This document shows positions 19,041 to 37,440 of a stretch of 64,000 bases of DNA, in pieces (positions within the stretch are counted from its first letter, which is position 1; each line of letters begins with the position of its first letter). The position numbers were made by a program, and so were the translations under genes. Location: the NCBI GenBank assembly GCA_036346205.1, contig JARFJB010001987.1, positions 297,501 to 361,500 on the forward strand, in the 5' to 3' direction. The DNA comes from Vesta saturnalis (lineage: Eukaryota; Arthropoda; Insecta; Coleoptera; Lampyridae). Below the pieces are notes generated by a model, which saw nothing but the letters and a program-made list of their open reading frames with translations, had not been told where the DNA came from and searched no databases.

Positions 19041-20659
19041 TTTTTGAGTTGGATCGGCCTTGTATTACTACTACAGTACATAGATTTTAGCAAACGTCTA
19101 CTGAATTGAACACATAAAATGAAGTAAGCCCATATATACAATAAATTTTTTCTCAACAATAAAAGTTTTGTCACGGTACAGAATTCAAATCCATTTCCTA
19201 AAAATCTAGATTAACAAATCTAGTACTTTTTTTAATTTCTACAAAAGCGCTTTCAATGGAGAAAGATGACACATGCTCTTACTTATTCAAGTAAAATTTT
19301 AACTGTACTAAATTCAGGTAATCAATCAACCTACAAAAACAAATCTGTAAATAAATTCGTAAATATGTTCATAAAAAAAACGCAAAAAAATGCTACAACG
19401 AAGAATAAGGCATCAAAGTGGGTAAGTATTACCAGCGGCTGACGCGTACTTAAAAATAACAAAACAAATTGTTCAATAACACACACAATGTTCATATTTA
19501 TAAAAAGAAAAATAAATAACATTAAGCACTTGGGTAGTTTAAACTTCATATTAGGAAGCAAACATAGAACCAATAAAAAGACGCTCAGGGCCTTTTAATT
19601 CGATTCATGTCACTCAGGTCGCTGGCCGCTCTCCACCCGCTTTTGATTATCGCTCACGATAATCAAAATTTCTACTGCCGCAATTGATGGCTAGCAGTAA
19701 ATGCCGCCATTAAAACTCTACGTAATCCTTTGGAGCAATCTAGCTAGATATAAGATTCACTACCAACCCGTCGCCACTCGCAGTTTATTAAACTAACCCT
19801 CCAAATTCCTCAAACATAAATCAATGCCTTTCACGGTTATCTTTCCCTTAAGTGAACCTATTAGACCGGAAAACAAAACTACAAAAATAAGGTATGTTCT
19901 GAAAACTCTTCATCAAAATACGTTACGCGAAAAACGGGATAACACCGTACAAAATTTCGTTACTTAACCCGCTATTTAAGTACACATCCAAGTAAGCGAA
20001 GTTTAATTTGCCGCTACCACTCAAATCTTGGGGACGTACTCAGCGCGCGATTTAATTAAGGCATAGCTCGATATCGGCTGTTGCCTTTTCGCGAGTCCAT
20101 CCGGATTCCCCATCCTGAACTTTATGAAGCTTAATCAACCCCTTTATTCAAAATTTATTTACAGCGTAAGCGAGATAAAAACTGAAAATGTTCGTTCACT
20201 CGAACTCGAGAAATACGTTACTAGCATAAATTTGCAAAATCAGGCTACAACACAAATATCTGAATCACGACATGTTTCCGTCGTTTCTTTACATTTGAAA
20301 ATCAACCATAACTTAACACCTAACTTTTAATTCATTATCTACGAAATTTCCACTTAAAAACTAAACGGACAGATCAACAATTACCTAAAAATAGAATTAT
20401 CCGATATCTACTAAAATAGTAAATTACCGCCTTATCATTTTACAAAACAATGTTAAATTTTTACATATTTGAAATTAAAAAGTCAAATTAGATGTTTGGG
20501 AAATTTATAACCATAAACAGGAAGTATCTTTAATGAACGTACTGGTTGATTTTATGCTCACCTTTAAGATATTTTAAATGTAGAATTATAATTAGACCAA
20601 GCTTGCTGTTTTACCATAATGATTTATTACCATATCTACTTGTTATTATTTTACTTATA
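19041..20659. other. No gene recognised
   Basis: AT-rich non-coding sequence with a moderately GC-richer part at 19600-20110. Short open frames show no motifs. Confidence 0.4.
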
Positions 20660-22460
20660 CAGTGCCCTTCAAAAGCCCCCCCCCCCCTACTAACTTTGGA
20701 ACAACCGGGTATATCGCAACTGAATTTGGAGGGCTTAAACAGGAGATAAAAACCTACATTTTTGTAGAAAAATTACAGTTAAAAGTTTTAAAATGGAGGT
20801 TGAGCGCCATCTTTAATTACTTTTTTAAATAGAACACCCCGTATATTACACCATTTTCTAAATCTGCTCATAAATTCTTAACATTTTTCTCTAATACACT
20901 TTACTTCTAAATTTGAGTGTTTTCGAAATATTTACGTTTGAAAAGTGACATTCCGGTTTAAAATGATGTACTGATTTTAGTCACTTCCAGTGAAAAATTT
21001 TGCTAACTAAATTTCTTTGTTAATTTGTGGTCTAATCCCTTAATAGACCCGACTAATAAGAACCGTAATGGGAGTTTATTATGAATAAACAGTACCGCTT
21101 ACCGGAAAATCTCGAAGCTTACGAATGTGCTCTGTAAATTCACTATCAAAACAAATTAGTTGGTTAAAAAAATTGAGTTGTTTTTGAATAACAACACTCT
21201 TACTCTACGTTCCAACGCTTCTATTGTTTGACATTCAGTGGCATAGATTTTTAACTTGAGGTACTCCCACAGGAAAAAGTCTAGAGGTGCAAGAGTTTGT
21301 AACGAGAAACTCTGTAGCCATGCGATAGAAATGGGGAGGTGCCCAGTCCTGCTAAAATATGTATTCACAATTTTTAAACCCTTGCTGGTTGTTTAATAAA
21401 AGTTGTCTTATTCGTCGTTCAATTTCAATTTCAAAAAGATTTCCGTAAAGGTCTCCTGTGAGATTGCCTCTGATGAAAATCGGTCCAATAACGTGATTGC
21501 CCCTCCCCAAAACATTCACTTTTCAGCAAACTGTGTATTTCTCTTTCTAAAATATGCGGATTGGTACCGCTCCACTATCGTACGTTCTGTTTGTTGACTT
21601 TTCCATTAAGAAAAAACGTGCATTCGTCTGAGAAACATACACGTTTTAGGAAGCCTCACTGTCCTTCAATTTTTCTTATTAACCACTGAATTCAATCATT
21701 CGGTCTGGATCATCTTCCGTGAGAGCATACAGGATTTTTATTTTAGAGGGATGAAACTTTTCCTTTTTTTAGAACTCTTTGGACACTTTTCGAACTTAAC
21801 ACCACAGGATTCTACAACTGCAGATGTCGACTGAATCCGATTGATTGCCATTTCAGCAACAATTTCTATCTCTTTCTACTGAAAGAGACGTCTTCCTGAT
21901 TTTGGAACGTATCTCATCGTACCGGTTGCTTGGAGATTATTTAAAAGTTTGCGCAAATATGACCTCGAAACAGGGTTTTCGGGAAACCTATCATTAAACA
22001 AACGGACTGCTAGATGAAAATTCTTCCAGATTCTCCAAAAATCAAAACTGCTTCAAATTTATCATTTAAACTACGGACCATGGTCACAATTTTCATTAAA
22101 TAATTAACGCGCTGTACGGACTATTTGACAGTTAACAGTTAAGTTTGGCCGTAAACAAGATGTTACCGCCACAACGATTTTCTCCAACTTGAACATTTCG
22201 TGTTTTTGGTTGGGTTTAAAATGACCAAAACGTCACTCTTTAAACATTACTATTTCGGAAATAATCAAATTTAGGAGTGAAGTGTATTAGAGAAAAATCA
22301 GTTATGAGCAGATTTCGTAAATAGAATGGGTTCTGTTTAAAAAAGCTATTGAAGATGGCGCTCAGCCGCCATTTTAAAACTTTTATTCACAAAAAAGCAG
22401 GTTTTGATCTCTTGTTCAATTCCTCCAAATGTCGTTGCGCCGGACTTTAGACGGGCACTG
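20660..22460 (-). mobile_element. Tc1/mariner-type transposon with inverted ends
   Basis: The ends read CAGTGCCCTTCAAAAG from 20660 and, inverted, CAGTGCCCGTCTAAAG at 22460, so the element is about 1.8 kb. TA lies directly left of the first end; the right flank is TGTA, so the duplication is imperfect. Inverted subterminal matches occur (TTTAAACAGAACCC/TTTAAATAGAACAC type phrases). A run of about 12 C follows the left end. The interior holds a broken transposase on the - strand. Confidence 0.75.
21160..22110 (-). pseudogene. Mariner-family transposase, broken
   Basis: DDE-type cut-and-paste transposase. On the - strand, upstream parts near 21800-21990 hold a repressor-like region (GTMRYVPKSGRRLF); near 21540-21640 is FFLNGKVNKQNVR with WSGTNPHIL, the segment after the first catalytic Asp; at 21368-21156 is LAPLDFFLWEYLKLKIYATE with QTIEALERRV, the end with the third acidic residue in LDFF. 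Several frame changes and a stop separate them. Family-known pattern; inactive. Confidence 0.75.
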
Positions 22461-23004
22461 TGTATTTTCTCTTGAATTAAAACGCATTGAAAAATGGATA
22501 TTTATATAAAACATTGTGGAATTGTATTAATTATGTTTGTAACATTAGCGCTATAAATTATGGAATTCCACGAAGTAAGGTTGCAGAATATAAAGAGTTT
22601 TATTCACAGAAAGTTTGTAAGAGGAAATTTTTATTTTAATAATCGAATATATGTATGTCTTCTTGATATGGATGCATGTATGAATGGCGTTGATAAATAA
22701 ATATTTATATAAAATATTGTGGAATTATATTTAAAACGTTAGTGCCATAGCTTAAATTTTAATTTACAAATAAACATACATGACTCTTACGTTTATGTTT
22801 GTACTAAAATTTATTACGCAGACTGTCCATGCTTTAACTGCTTTTAATTGAAACCGTTGTAATTAATTATTAAAGCTAAAACCATTACATAAACTAAGTG
22901 CGTTACGTAAATTAAAAAACATTTGCTTATTTTCATCGTATTGATTGCTTTTATAGTAATACTATGGAGTAATGGTAATACGCTGTTTAAAACGAGAAAC
23001 CATA
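22461..23004. other. 5' flank of GR gene 2, with a direct repeat
   Basis: A phrase ATATTTATATAAAA-ATTGTGGAATT occurs at about 22498 and 22700, each followed by an ATTAGCGCTAT or GTTAGTGCCAT phrase, an imperfect repeat about 200 bp apart. No gene seen before the receptor start. Confidence 0.4.
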
Positions 23005-24410
23005 ATGCCTGTTATACAAAAGATTGAAAATGTTTTTAAACCGATTTACATTTATTCATTATTTTCGGGAACGACTTCGTTTCATATACAGACCAGAAAC
23101 AAATGCATACAGAATTATTGGTCAATGTTACAAAATATTATGTATTTAATACTATTTGCAACCTGTTCATACTCTTCGTCGAGTGAAGAACCGTTTCAAT
23201 TTCCTGATCTGCACCGATCTAACATTACTACACTGGTAGGATACGTTTGTCAATACGTCATGATTTTGTTCACAAGTTTTACGTATATTAACAGCCTAAT
23301 ATATGCAAGAAGGCTAACAAACGTTCTTAAAGGAATTGAAAACGTAGACTACATTTTCAAAGCTACTCATAATCAAAAGAAACTACTTGTAGCTAATTAT
23401 TGTGTTTGGGAAAGTACTAGAGGAGCAGTAATTGCGTATGCGTCGTACTATTTGTGTATTTTTACATATTGTGCAATTTATTATAATTATTCATTCGTTA
23501 GGTATATTACATTCCTAATGTTTAACTTTGCAATTTCTTCAAATTCTATCCAATATAGGACGTTCACACTAGTGTTAAAAAGCAGATTTAAAGTTCTAAA
23601 CGATTGCGTTGAAATTATTATACAAAACAGGTATCCCAAATCTACTGTAACCGGTGAATTCTTTAAAGAAAGTTTACAACGGATCATTCAAGTACATCAA
23701 AAACTTGTAGAACTGAGTGCAGAAGTAAACAAATGCTACTATTTTTTTCTTTTTAATAACACAATAATTTTTTACCTTTTTTTTATCTCAGTCTTATATA
23801 ATCTTATATTTTCTAATTGTGTTAAAATTAAGTGAAGACAGACAACTAGCTGTAATTAATTCAATAACGTTTATGTGTTATTTATGCGTAACGATTGTTT
23901 TCATTTTAAAATCATCAACAGCATTGTGTTATGAGGTAAATAATTTAGTACCTATTGTCTATCAATATATTCAATTTTTAGGCAAATCGGACAATAACGG
24001 TTTTACATGGAGTAAGGATAAGATCATGCGAAGGTAGCCATCGGAGTGTGGTAATTTAAACTTTGAAATAAAGATATAAAAGCAATATGATTTGAGTTAC
24101 CTTAAATCTTTAACTCTAATTTCAGTTTTTTAGGTAATGTTTAACTCACTTCGTCTTATTAACAGAAAAATGGAAATGACTGCATTTCAAATATTTAAGG
24201 TTGATACTAGTTTGCTTTTCTCGGTAGTTAATAATAATTATGAATATTGTTGGATTGGATTAATAATTTTGGTTTTAGATGATATCATCAATAACTACGT
24301 ATGTATTTATATTACTTCAATTTGATATTAATGATATAATAAAGTATAAACAAGGTTTTAACGAGTCAATAACAATTGATGATAAAACCATTGTAAGTGT
24401 ATCTGATTAA
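23005..24410 (+). pseudogene. Gustatory receptor gene 2, one frameshift in exon 1
   Basis: Same family as genes 1 and 3. I choose ATG 23005 (MPVIQKIENVF) because gene 3 starts MPAALENV; an in-frame ATG at 22972 adds 11 unsupported residues. Exons: 23005-23935, 23982-24050, 24134-24223, 24279-24410. Exon 3 has SLRLINRKMEMTAFQIFKVD; exon 4 has TTYVFILLQF and a 29-residue tail. Exon 1 is 2 bp shorter than gene 1 in the T-rich stretch about 23765-23805 (which includes T8), shifting the frame before the last part of the exon; the downstream frame (23819 on) continues with family sequence to CYE. Everything else is open, so this is either a very young pseudogene or an assembly error in a homopolymer. 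AATAAA overlaps the stop codon. Confidence 0.82.
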
Positions 24411-24454
24411 TAAAACGAAAAAGACATTGGTTGTTTTTTTGTGAATGAGTCAGT

Positions 24455-29690
<5,236 letters not shown>

Positions 29691-30035
29691 GTTAATTATA
29701 CAGGTGGTTCTTAAGTAGGGCAGGGTGCACAGAGGGTTTAATTGGTTATCCCTTACAGCCAAGGTGGAACCTCAGAGCTGAATAAAGGTAACGTGTTATT
29801 CTAAATATTTACAGTCAATACGGTCAACTTTAAACACGTAGAATTTATATGCGCCAGGAATTAGTTATACAGGTGGTTTCTACAAAAGCCGGATTTACAA
29901 AGGGTTTAATTTGTTATCCCTTACAGCCATTTTGAGCCTCACAGCTAAATAAAGGTAAGCTAAGGTTAATGGGTTTAGATATTTAGTTAGTACGGTCAAC
30001 TATAAATACATAGAATTTAGTTGGTTCAGGTCTTA
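29691..30035. repeat. Tandem duplication, period about 170 bp
   Basis: Two units (29691-29860, 29861-30030) each start with a TTATACAGGTGGTT phrase and then contain AGGGTTTAATT, GTTATCCCTTACAGCCA, a CTCA-AGCT-AATAAAGGTAA phrase and TACGGTCAACT. Older than the 88-bp duplication at 42 kb, as many differences separate units. Confidence 0.65.
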
Positions 30036-30459
30036 ATATAGTGTGCCAGAGATATTCTCTATGGTTGAGCTCCCTAAATGTGACTTTCAAGCCCGTTTTC
30101 TAGCTAAGAAGCTCGATAATAAGTATATGCTACCGCCAATAGTATAGGTTGCTTACTAGTCCCGCCTTTACGTTAGATTAGTTTTTAAAAGGATTTTGTT
30201 AACAGTAATCGACAGGTATTTTAACTATTTGTGTTTATAATTTGAAAAGGTGTGCTTTTAAATACTTGACCAATACGTTCAAGCTGTAAAAAAATTACTT
30301 TAAGAGCGTGGGTCAGGATTTATATTTTCTCAAATACAGAGAAATCTTGAAAGAAATGCAGGAATATTGGTATAGTAATAAATTAGTACCGAGGAATACT
30401 TACAGAGAAGTATTTTGCAGGCGAAGTGTCGGATTATAAAGGAAAAAGAAAAATGCCAC

Positions 30460-30710
30460 CTATTTCAATCCCTCCCCATGGGGGAGGGCGGGCTGCTCGA
30501 GCTTTCCAAACTCCTTCAGCCACAATCATGGATTCCCAGCACACTACATTATGTATATATGCATGGTGGGATTAAGGATGGGTGTGGCTAGGATAAGATC
30601 GGAAAGAACGGAGTTAAGGTTCTGAGGGAGAAAATTGTACCGCTGTATTCGCCTAAATAGCCGCACATCGTGTGCATATACGAAGTGACCATGCCGCTAC
30701 ATTGTAACAA
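30460..30710. repeat. Dispersed repeat R, left part of copy 1
   Basis: Matches 62720-62975: shared phrases TCCAGCACA/CCCAACAAA region, GATGGATTCCCA-like, CTAAGGAT, GGGATGGGATC-like, TATTCGCCTAAATA, CACAT-TGTGC and TGACCATGCC or TGATCATGCC. No coding family recognised. Its right part lies at 31757-31905, separated by about 1.05 kb. Confidence 0.65.
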
Positions 30711-31756
30711 ACTCTTCACGTTTGTAATAAAATTTACATTTATTTAGGCAACTTAACATGCATTGCGTGCAGCGTGTGTTGCATATCTCAGTTGCGTAAA
30801 AACATGCATTTAATTATTTTAATTAGAACTTGTACGCATGTCGCTTGCACATTCAATTTCAGACATGTTCATGCGCAAAGACCTTTTGGGAGCGTCGTTT
30901 TGGTGCGATACTAAAAGGAAGTAGAGCATCCATTTTTGCTATGTTAAATATTTTTTTATTAACAGTGCTATACAATTTGTAAGGTAAGTTGTAAAAAACT
31001 ATTTTACAATGTTTGAGGCACTTTTTATTTTTTAATTTTTAGTTTAAGTTCACCTTTACTGCTACTGGTCACCCGTTTATACACATCTACAAAATTAATT
31101 ATTTTACCGTTAATCCAATTTACGGTATTAGTACGATTAATCAAGAGCGAGGTAATCACCTTCGCTAATGGGAAGTGGAATTATAAAACCCCTTAATCCT
31201 GCAAATTTATTCATTTAGGAATTATAAAGCATACAAATCCAGATTTATTGCAACCTTGAAGTAATATTACGCAACAATTTCCAAAATGCTGAACAAGCAA
31301 CGTTTTTTATCTACAGTGTAACCAAAAATAAGATATACTAATTTATTGATTGCTCGTAATAATAATTATTCATTAGGTTATAACGTTACTAACATTAGCA
31401 TCAATTTCCGTTTATAATTAAATATAGGTTGTGTAATAAACTCTGTTATTGTAGACATTTTCTTTTAACTTTATTGTATAATGATTTACTTTTTATTCCA
31501 TGTTTAAAAACAAATAGGCGTCCGAGTATTTAACAATTAGTTTCAGGAAGAAGCAAGCCCGATTTCAAAGCGAACATATCTAGGTGCATGTAAATATTTT
31601 TTGGTTAATAAGGCAAATCGATAAGTTTATGAACCTGGCCCACTTTAATCTACGACTCAGCAAAAGGCACAAAATCGTCTAATATTACCCAAACTGTTAA
31701 GTAGCTAAAATTTGTAGCCATGGGTGTAGAAGTATACTAATAAGAATTTATCGATT
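30711..31756. other. About 1.05-kb insertion splitting repeat R
   Basis: AT-rich sequence with no recognised gene, located exactly where the uninterrupted copy at 62.7-63.07 kb has no extra DNA. CTACA occurs at both junctions (about 30697 and 31757), a possible target duplication. No inverted ends found, so its type is unknown. Confidence 0.5.
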
Positions 31757-31910
31757 CTACAACACGTGTATGAGGAAAACCCCCTGAAAAAACCTCATAC
31801 AAGGTATAAGGTAACAGCAATCGAGCCCATTACTTCCCGAATACTAAGCAGGTGGTGTGACCTCTACGTTACCAGCTCGGTGTCGAATTATGGTAAAACT
31901 TTCGCGATGT
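31757..31910. repeat. Dispersed repeat R, right part of copy 1
   Basis: GTGTATGAGGAAAACC, CTGAAA-AACCTCATAC, then a GGTAACAGCAATCG phrase and GTTACCAGCTCG correspond to 62970-63070. An open frame here (31766-31981) is part of the repeat and not a known protein. Confidence 0.6.
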
Positions 31911-32169
31911 CTTTTGCATATATAGAGAAGGGGGCTGATGCGTACGCAAATGTGACCTTTGTTAACGCATCTGGATTCTGAAATTGAATAAATTCTTGTC
32001 TAGATTCTTATCAGCGTAATTTTAAAGCAATAAAAATTTGTTCATCTTCTGGCTCACTACAATGTGAAAGTGAACGTTTAAAAATTTTTTAGGGATCAGA
32101 GAAGCATTTAGTGCACATTCTAATTATTTTTACAACTAATACATGACATTGTGCTTTTATAATCAATAT

Positions 32170-33556
32170 TTATAGGGCACACTGAGCATCTTTTTCTCTT
32201 AACCTACGCCGTAAGTTAGGGTTAGTAGATCTCTGTATATGCGGTATCACTAGTACCTTCGCTAAATTTTTCAAAAACAATCTGCGTTTGTGAGTCACTC
32301 CTATGTTGTAGTTTGGATGTTCCTTCGTAAAGACTACATATGCGTTGAGTGCTACAACGTCAATGATGTTGAAGAAAAACGTCATGGGCCATCGCTTACT
32401 TTGCCAATTGCACGTGTATGAGGACACCATTTGATCCATGCCGTCAACTCCGCCCTTTGTTTTTCTATAATGAGTGATGGTTTCAGGCTTGCTCTTAGGG
32501 TCATCATTGATATATGCGTCGTGGTGCATGGTGCTTAGTAAAATTACGCATATGTCCTTGTTACGTGCGTAACTTACCATGGATACGTTATTTCGAAAGC
32601 AAAACATTGAAGATCTTCTGAGGCTTTGATTTCTTTCGGATGTTACGTTTATTCTAACGTAGTGTACCCACAACAGTAATATTTTTATCCTACAGATACA
32701 TTGCTAGCGGAGCACTAGCGAAGAAGTTGTCTATCGTGATATTGAGACCAGAATTATGAATACCACACACAATAGTTTGTATTGCTTCAAGCCCAGGTTT
32801 TTATGTGGAGGTTCTCCAGGCTGGTGACCAACACAAGCTAAACCACCCAGAGCATTACCAGACTGCACACATCCAAAATATGTAAAGTCCATATTTTGCC
32901 AGTTTACTTGGCATATATTGAACGAATCTGCATCTATCCCTAACCCAACGAGTTGTTCATCAATAGTTACATTAGTATCCGGTATGACGCAGGTTTTGCA
33001 TTGCTGAATGTACATAGGATTGGCAAATTCATACACAATAGTTCTCTCGCACGAACATCCCTACTCCCGTATGAATAAGTATACCACAGAATGCAAAAAA
33101 ACTTATCAACAGTTAACATCTTTCCACGGTTTTCCTTTTGCACCGTAAAAAGGGTATAAATACCTGAAACGCTTCGTTTGATGTTGCAGCTATATGCTGT
33201 CTTGCTAGTCTTGGCGCACGCCGAATAATGTTCTGTGGATGAATTTAATTTTCTGATGGAGGTTCCAAACTCCAATCCAGACCACTTAGAGCAATGTAAC
33301 CACTCGTTGAAGAATTACCAATGTCGTCAACATCATCCTCTGAATTACCGTCTGCATCATCAGAACTGGATCCAGAATACTCGTCAGAAACCAATTCGAA
33401 ATTTGTGTATTTTGTGTCATCATTTTCTATTTCTGACACATCACTTTCTTCAGAAGGCAGATCATCACTTTCAGCTGTCCACTGCGACACTGTTTCTTCA
33501 TAGACGCGGCCATCAAATGTGACGCTTTTCACATTCTTCTTTGACGCCATTATCAT
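32170..33556 (-). pseudogene. piggyBac transposase 1, decayed
   Basis: DDE transposase of the piggyBac group (TTAA-specific). The N-terminal part (33556-33245) is acidic and Ser-rich with MASKKNVKSV and SDEYSGSSSDD, typical of the family's disordered start. A large deletion or degraded stretch follows. At 33036-32731 is CVIPDTNVTIDEQLVG, containing the first catalytic Asp, then NLGL with a frame change before an NITID-NFF-like block. At 32673-32170 is the C-terminal part: TKGGVDGMDQMVSSYTCNW with the later Asp residues, RWPMTFFFNIIDV and LNAYVVF. No Cys-rich end or TTAA-flanked inverted ends were found. Confidence 0.8.
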
Positions 33557-34850
33557 ATCTGTTTCACAAGTTCACTCAATGCAACTTTTATTACAACTGA
33601 ATGAAAATCAGCTGCGCCTACTTTTATATATCCAGGAGTAATGCAGGTTTATGTAAGTACGGGGTACTAATCGAAAAGATTTAATTTTCGATTTCTAAAT
33701 ACATTTGAATGTTTTTTGAATCAAGTGTGTGTTGAATGAAGACGTGTTTAGAGCATATCTGTATGCTCAAGCCGATTGAAATTATTTTAAGCAAATTATG
33801 AGTAACTAAAACCTCTCGGGGCCTGAGAGGTTCGGTTTATGTATCGTAGGGTAAATATAACAGTTTGATAAATATATTATATAAAACTATTAGAACTCAT
33901 TTTAGCAACGAATAACTAGATCCTGAATAAATTAGATACTATTAAACTCTCCAGACCTTGAAATAAATGCTTTACCAATTGTATATGTTAAGTTACCTCA
34001 GCATTATAATAAAGTCTATTTGTGAACTATGTGTCAATTTCAAATTAAATTTTTTTACAACTTTACACCTATATCATAAATTTTGTTCAATTTGCTTTTT
34101 GATTATGACATTTTTTACTCTTAGCCTTCGACCGTTAGAGGGTGTTTGGATTTGTCATCTTCAAGGCAATTTCATAATATTTAATTTTTTAAGGATTTAG
34201 TTACTCTGTACTAAAATTAAATTCCGTAGTTTGCTTATTCATTTATAAACTGTTATATTAATAGCAGGCCTACGTTTACGGTTCCATCTTTTTCATATTT
34301 AATAAATTTGTTGTACCATCTCAAGCAATTCTTGCAGATATTACCATTTACTGATAACGGTAACTGTAATTGTTATCGACACCTGATAAATTTATATAAA
34401 ATATAGGAAAATACACCATTTAAGAACCCCAATAGATCGGTATGTTTACTACTGAGACACTTTGTTTGCATTATTGAAATTCGTAGCTGTGCGTCACTGT
34501 ATTTTTCAAGTCAAGAGTGAATAATGCATTTTCTATAGCCCATCTTTCCATAAAGGTATCGATATCGTTTATCCCCATATATCATGAGAAGGTTAACAAG
34601 ATTCATTTTTTTTTAACCTATCGTCATCAGTGTCCGTTCAGTGTAGTGTCGCTGGTCGTTATTTTGCATTGTGCAGTACATCATTAATAACTCTAATAAG
34701 ATGTATGTAAGACTAAAAGTTTCAAAGTGTTCCTTGTGCGTTTTTATTGTTGATATAAATATGGATAAAAACCACAGTTTTTTTTTTTTAAACAGCGTTC
34801 ATTTTCGTTGTCAATAGTTTCCTGTAGCCATCAGGGCTGTAATAGTATAT
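33557..34850. other. No gene recognised
   Basis: AT-rich DNA; short open frames only. Confidence 0.4.
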
Positions 34851-34859
34851 TAGGGTAGT

Positions 34860-35340
34860 GGTAAATTGAACTATAAAACCTATCGGTGCTGAATTTCGCA
34901 AGCGTGCAGCTAAAAAAAGGTTTTATAATCGTAAAGTAAACTTAAAAGCGTAAACACCACCTTGTCTAAGGTTTTAACCCAAACGGGTAAATATATTGTT
35001 ATTACAATACTTTTCTAAATCAATAATTTCTCAATGAATCGTGTAGTGAACAGATTTTATAACATAACGGTACTAGATAAAAAAAAAATAATAAACTAAC
35101 CAGTAGAGTTTTAGTAACGTGTGAAATGGATTTAAAGATAAATAAAAAAAGGCGAGTAAATAGTAGTAAGGAGTGTTATAGCACTGAACTACTACGAGAT
35201 GTACCATTCCTTTAAATCCATGACAGCTACGACTTTTAAAACGCATATAATCGTAAAGCAAAATTAAAGCGCAAGTGCCACCATTTGTCTAATTTTTAAG
35301 GTTGGAACTCCAACACGTAAACATTTCGCAATAACAATAA
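34860..35340. repeat. Imperfect direct repeat, period about 320 bp
   Basis: ATAATCGTAAAG followed by AAA-TTAAA-GCG, CACCA-CTTGTCTAA, AAGGTT and a GTAAATAT/GTAAACAT phrase at about 34925-35010 recurs at 35246-35335. Confidence 0.5.
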
Positions 35341-35399
35341 AAATATAGAAAACTAAGGAAATCACTCATTTTATACCACGGTAGCGCGGGGTATATGGA

Positions 35400-37440
35400 C
35401 CAGTCATAAATACGTATTGGTAACAGTAGGATAAAACACAAGACATGTCAGATGTGATTCATAAAAAATGTACAGCTCTTAAGATTGAAGTTGCGATCAA
35501 GTCATGCTGAATGTACGTGCAATAAACCTCTTTCTACAAAAAAAAAACAAGCATAATCATCGTCATAAGAACATTCGTTTTATTAGCTTAAATGATAAAA
35601 ATAGCTAAATCGAATCCCTAAAATATAAAAAAAATAAATCAAATAAACATAAATTAAACAAAAAATAACTAGCACTAATTCGTAATCCAAAATCTAAATT
35701 ATATGGTAAGTCATACTTCACTTGAAAGCTCGTTCCAAGGCCTTTTCAGCGACATCAACAGCATTAAAATATTACTACTGATTCATGAGTTTCAACCCAA
35801 ACACGCCAATTAATGTCAGGGTTTTAGGTTCGAGGCCCAATGGTTCTCGGCTGTGTCGTAATACCTTGCGCTGATACGGCATAGCTGTGTGTGTAATTAC
35901 CATTATATTTGTGATGGTGAGTGGAGATTACGCATTCTCCACCACACACGGTCAGTAGTGGCTTCTGAGGCATGTGCTTGTGGGAATGTGTTTTTTGTGT
36001 ATGTTGCATGATAGGAACGCAAGTTATACAATGTTGATTGAAAATAAATTCCGTACTATTGCAGTCGACTCAAGAACATATGATATTTACTAAATTAGTA
36101 AATAATATTCCATATATCTTGCAAAAGAAATTTTAGTATGTAAGAATTAAGATACGCCACTGGTAGGATTTAAATTAAATTGCAAATGTATTATTACGGT
36201 CGAAAATGACAGTAGAACGGAAGTAACAGAAAAATGACAGTAGAACGGAAGTAACAGATGAGAAATGGGGTGCCCGTAGCTCAATGGTTCTAAGGGGTGG
36301 GTATGTTACTAATTTTTGCGTGTAAGACAGTTTATTGTACGTGAGACATAATAGGGGTTTGTCATATATCGATAGGGCGCCAGGGTGTTTATAAATATCA
36401 ATACGGGGTTGCAGTACCTAAACGCGCAAAGTTCACAACTAGTTTGAACAACCAGAAACTCGCTTACGTTTGTCGCAAGCTCAGGTGGATCCGTGAATCA
36501 CCGCAGGTACGTTAACTCCTATAAAACTTTAAAATAATGTGTGTACGTACTTGCAAAATAATGACTGACGTGCTACAAAGAAAAATACTGATCGGTTACG
36601 ATCTATTTACTTTATAATTACGTTAATTTATATATTAAAGCTTATCTTCAACTGAAATTATATCAACCAAATCAAAGATGATTAATTGTCCCTTAAATTG
36701 TGACGCTAATACTTGTACAAAAATATTGAAAAGTAATTGATTTTAAAATCACATAAATCGAAAATTTTTATAGTAAATAATATGGTAACTTGAATGTAAA
36801 CAGGTTAATCTTTTAAATTTTGATCAAACGTATTTAATCTTAACTCAATGAAAAGAAATAATAGTAATACAGACAATAAATATGCATGTACCCACACATT
36901 GATTAAGAACGTATTTTCCGCCCACAATTGATAAAAATGATAGTGATCGACTCGATTTTGGCAAAGAAGCGTGCAGACATTTAATTCCCAGCACTTTAAC
37001 TGTATTTACCTATTGCATCTTGAGGACTTTTCTGTTTTCCTTTCTAAAATGCTGTCCAAAACCCCAGTTAAGCTCCGCACCAGAGCTATCCATGTATGTT
37101 TACTAGCACTTTTTGAGAGATTTTAAAGTAAGTTTTATCAAATACACATCTATACGTCACCTGCATATGTGCTCAAGGTTAGGTTGTCATTTTAGGGGTT
37201 GCAAAACCTTTTAGAAATTTTCTGGATAGTGCTAAAACGGCTCAACAGCAATTGAAAATAAGTGACTTGGGAGGTACACCTTTGTCTGATTCTAGATTTG
37301 AATTTTATAGCGCTGGTATGGAGTGATCCCGGCCTTACGTGGCTAACCAAATTTATATAGTGTAATTTCACTCTTTTGATACACCGATTTCCTAAGTACA
37401 TCTTTTCCAACATGTGGAAACTTTTATCAAAGGCTTTTTA
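35400..37440. other. No gene; tRNA-promoter-like motifs and a 31-bp repeat
   Basis: GGTTCGAGGCC at 35827-35837 fits a Pol III B box and TAGCTCAATGG at about 36277 fits an A box, but their order and spacing do not make a tRNA. ATGACAGTAGAACGGAAGTAACAGA is directly repeated at 36207 and 36234. No protein gene seen. Confidence 0.4.

Noticed and set aside
24137..24325. Reading through exon 3 of GR gene 2 as a 62-codon ORF
   Set aside because: The frame passes the donor TCG|GTAGTT; splicing to 24279 restores the TTYVFILLQF signature, so the read-through tail is intronic.
36207..36260. Direct repeats checked as a CRISPR-like array
   Set aside because: Only two copies with almost no spacer, in a eukaryotic context.
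35827..36300. B-box-like GGTTCGAGGCC and A-box-like TAGCTCAATGG
   Set aside because: Wrong order and nearly 450 bp apart; no cloverleaf.
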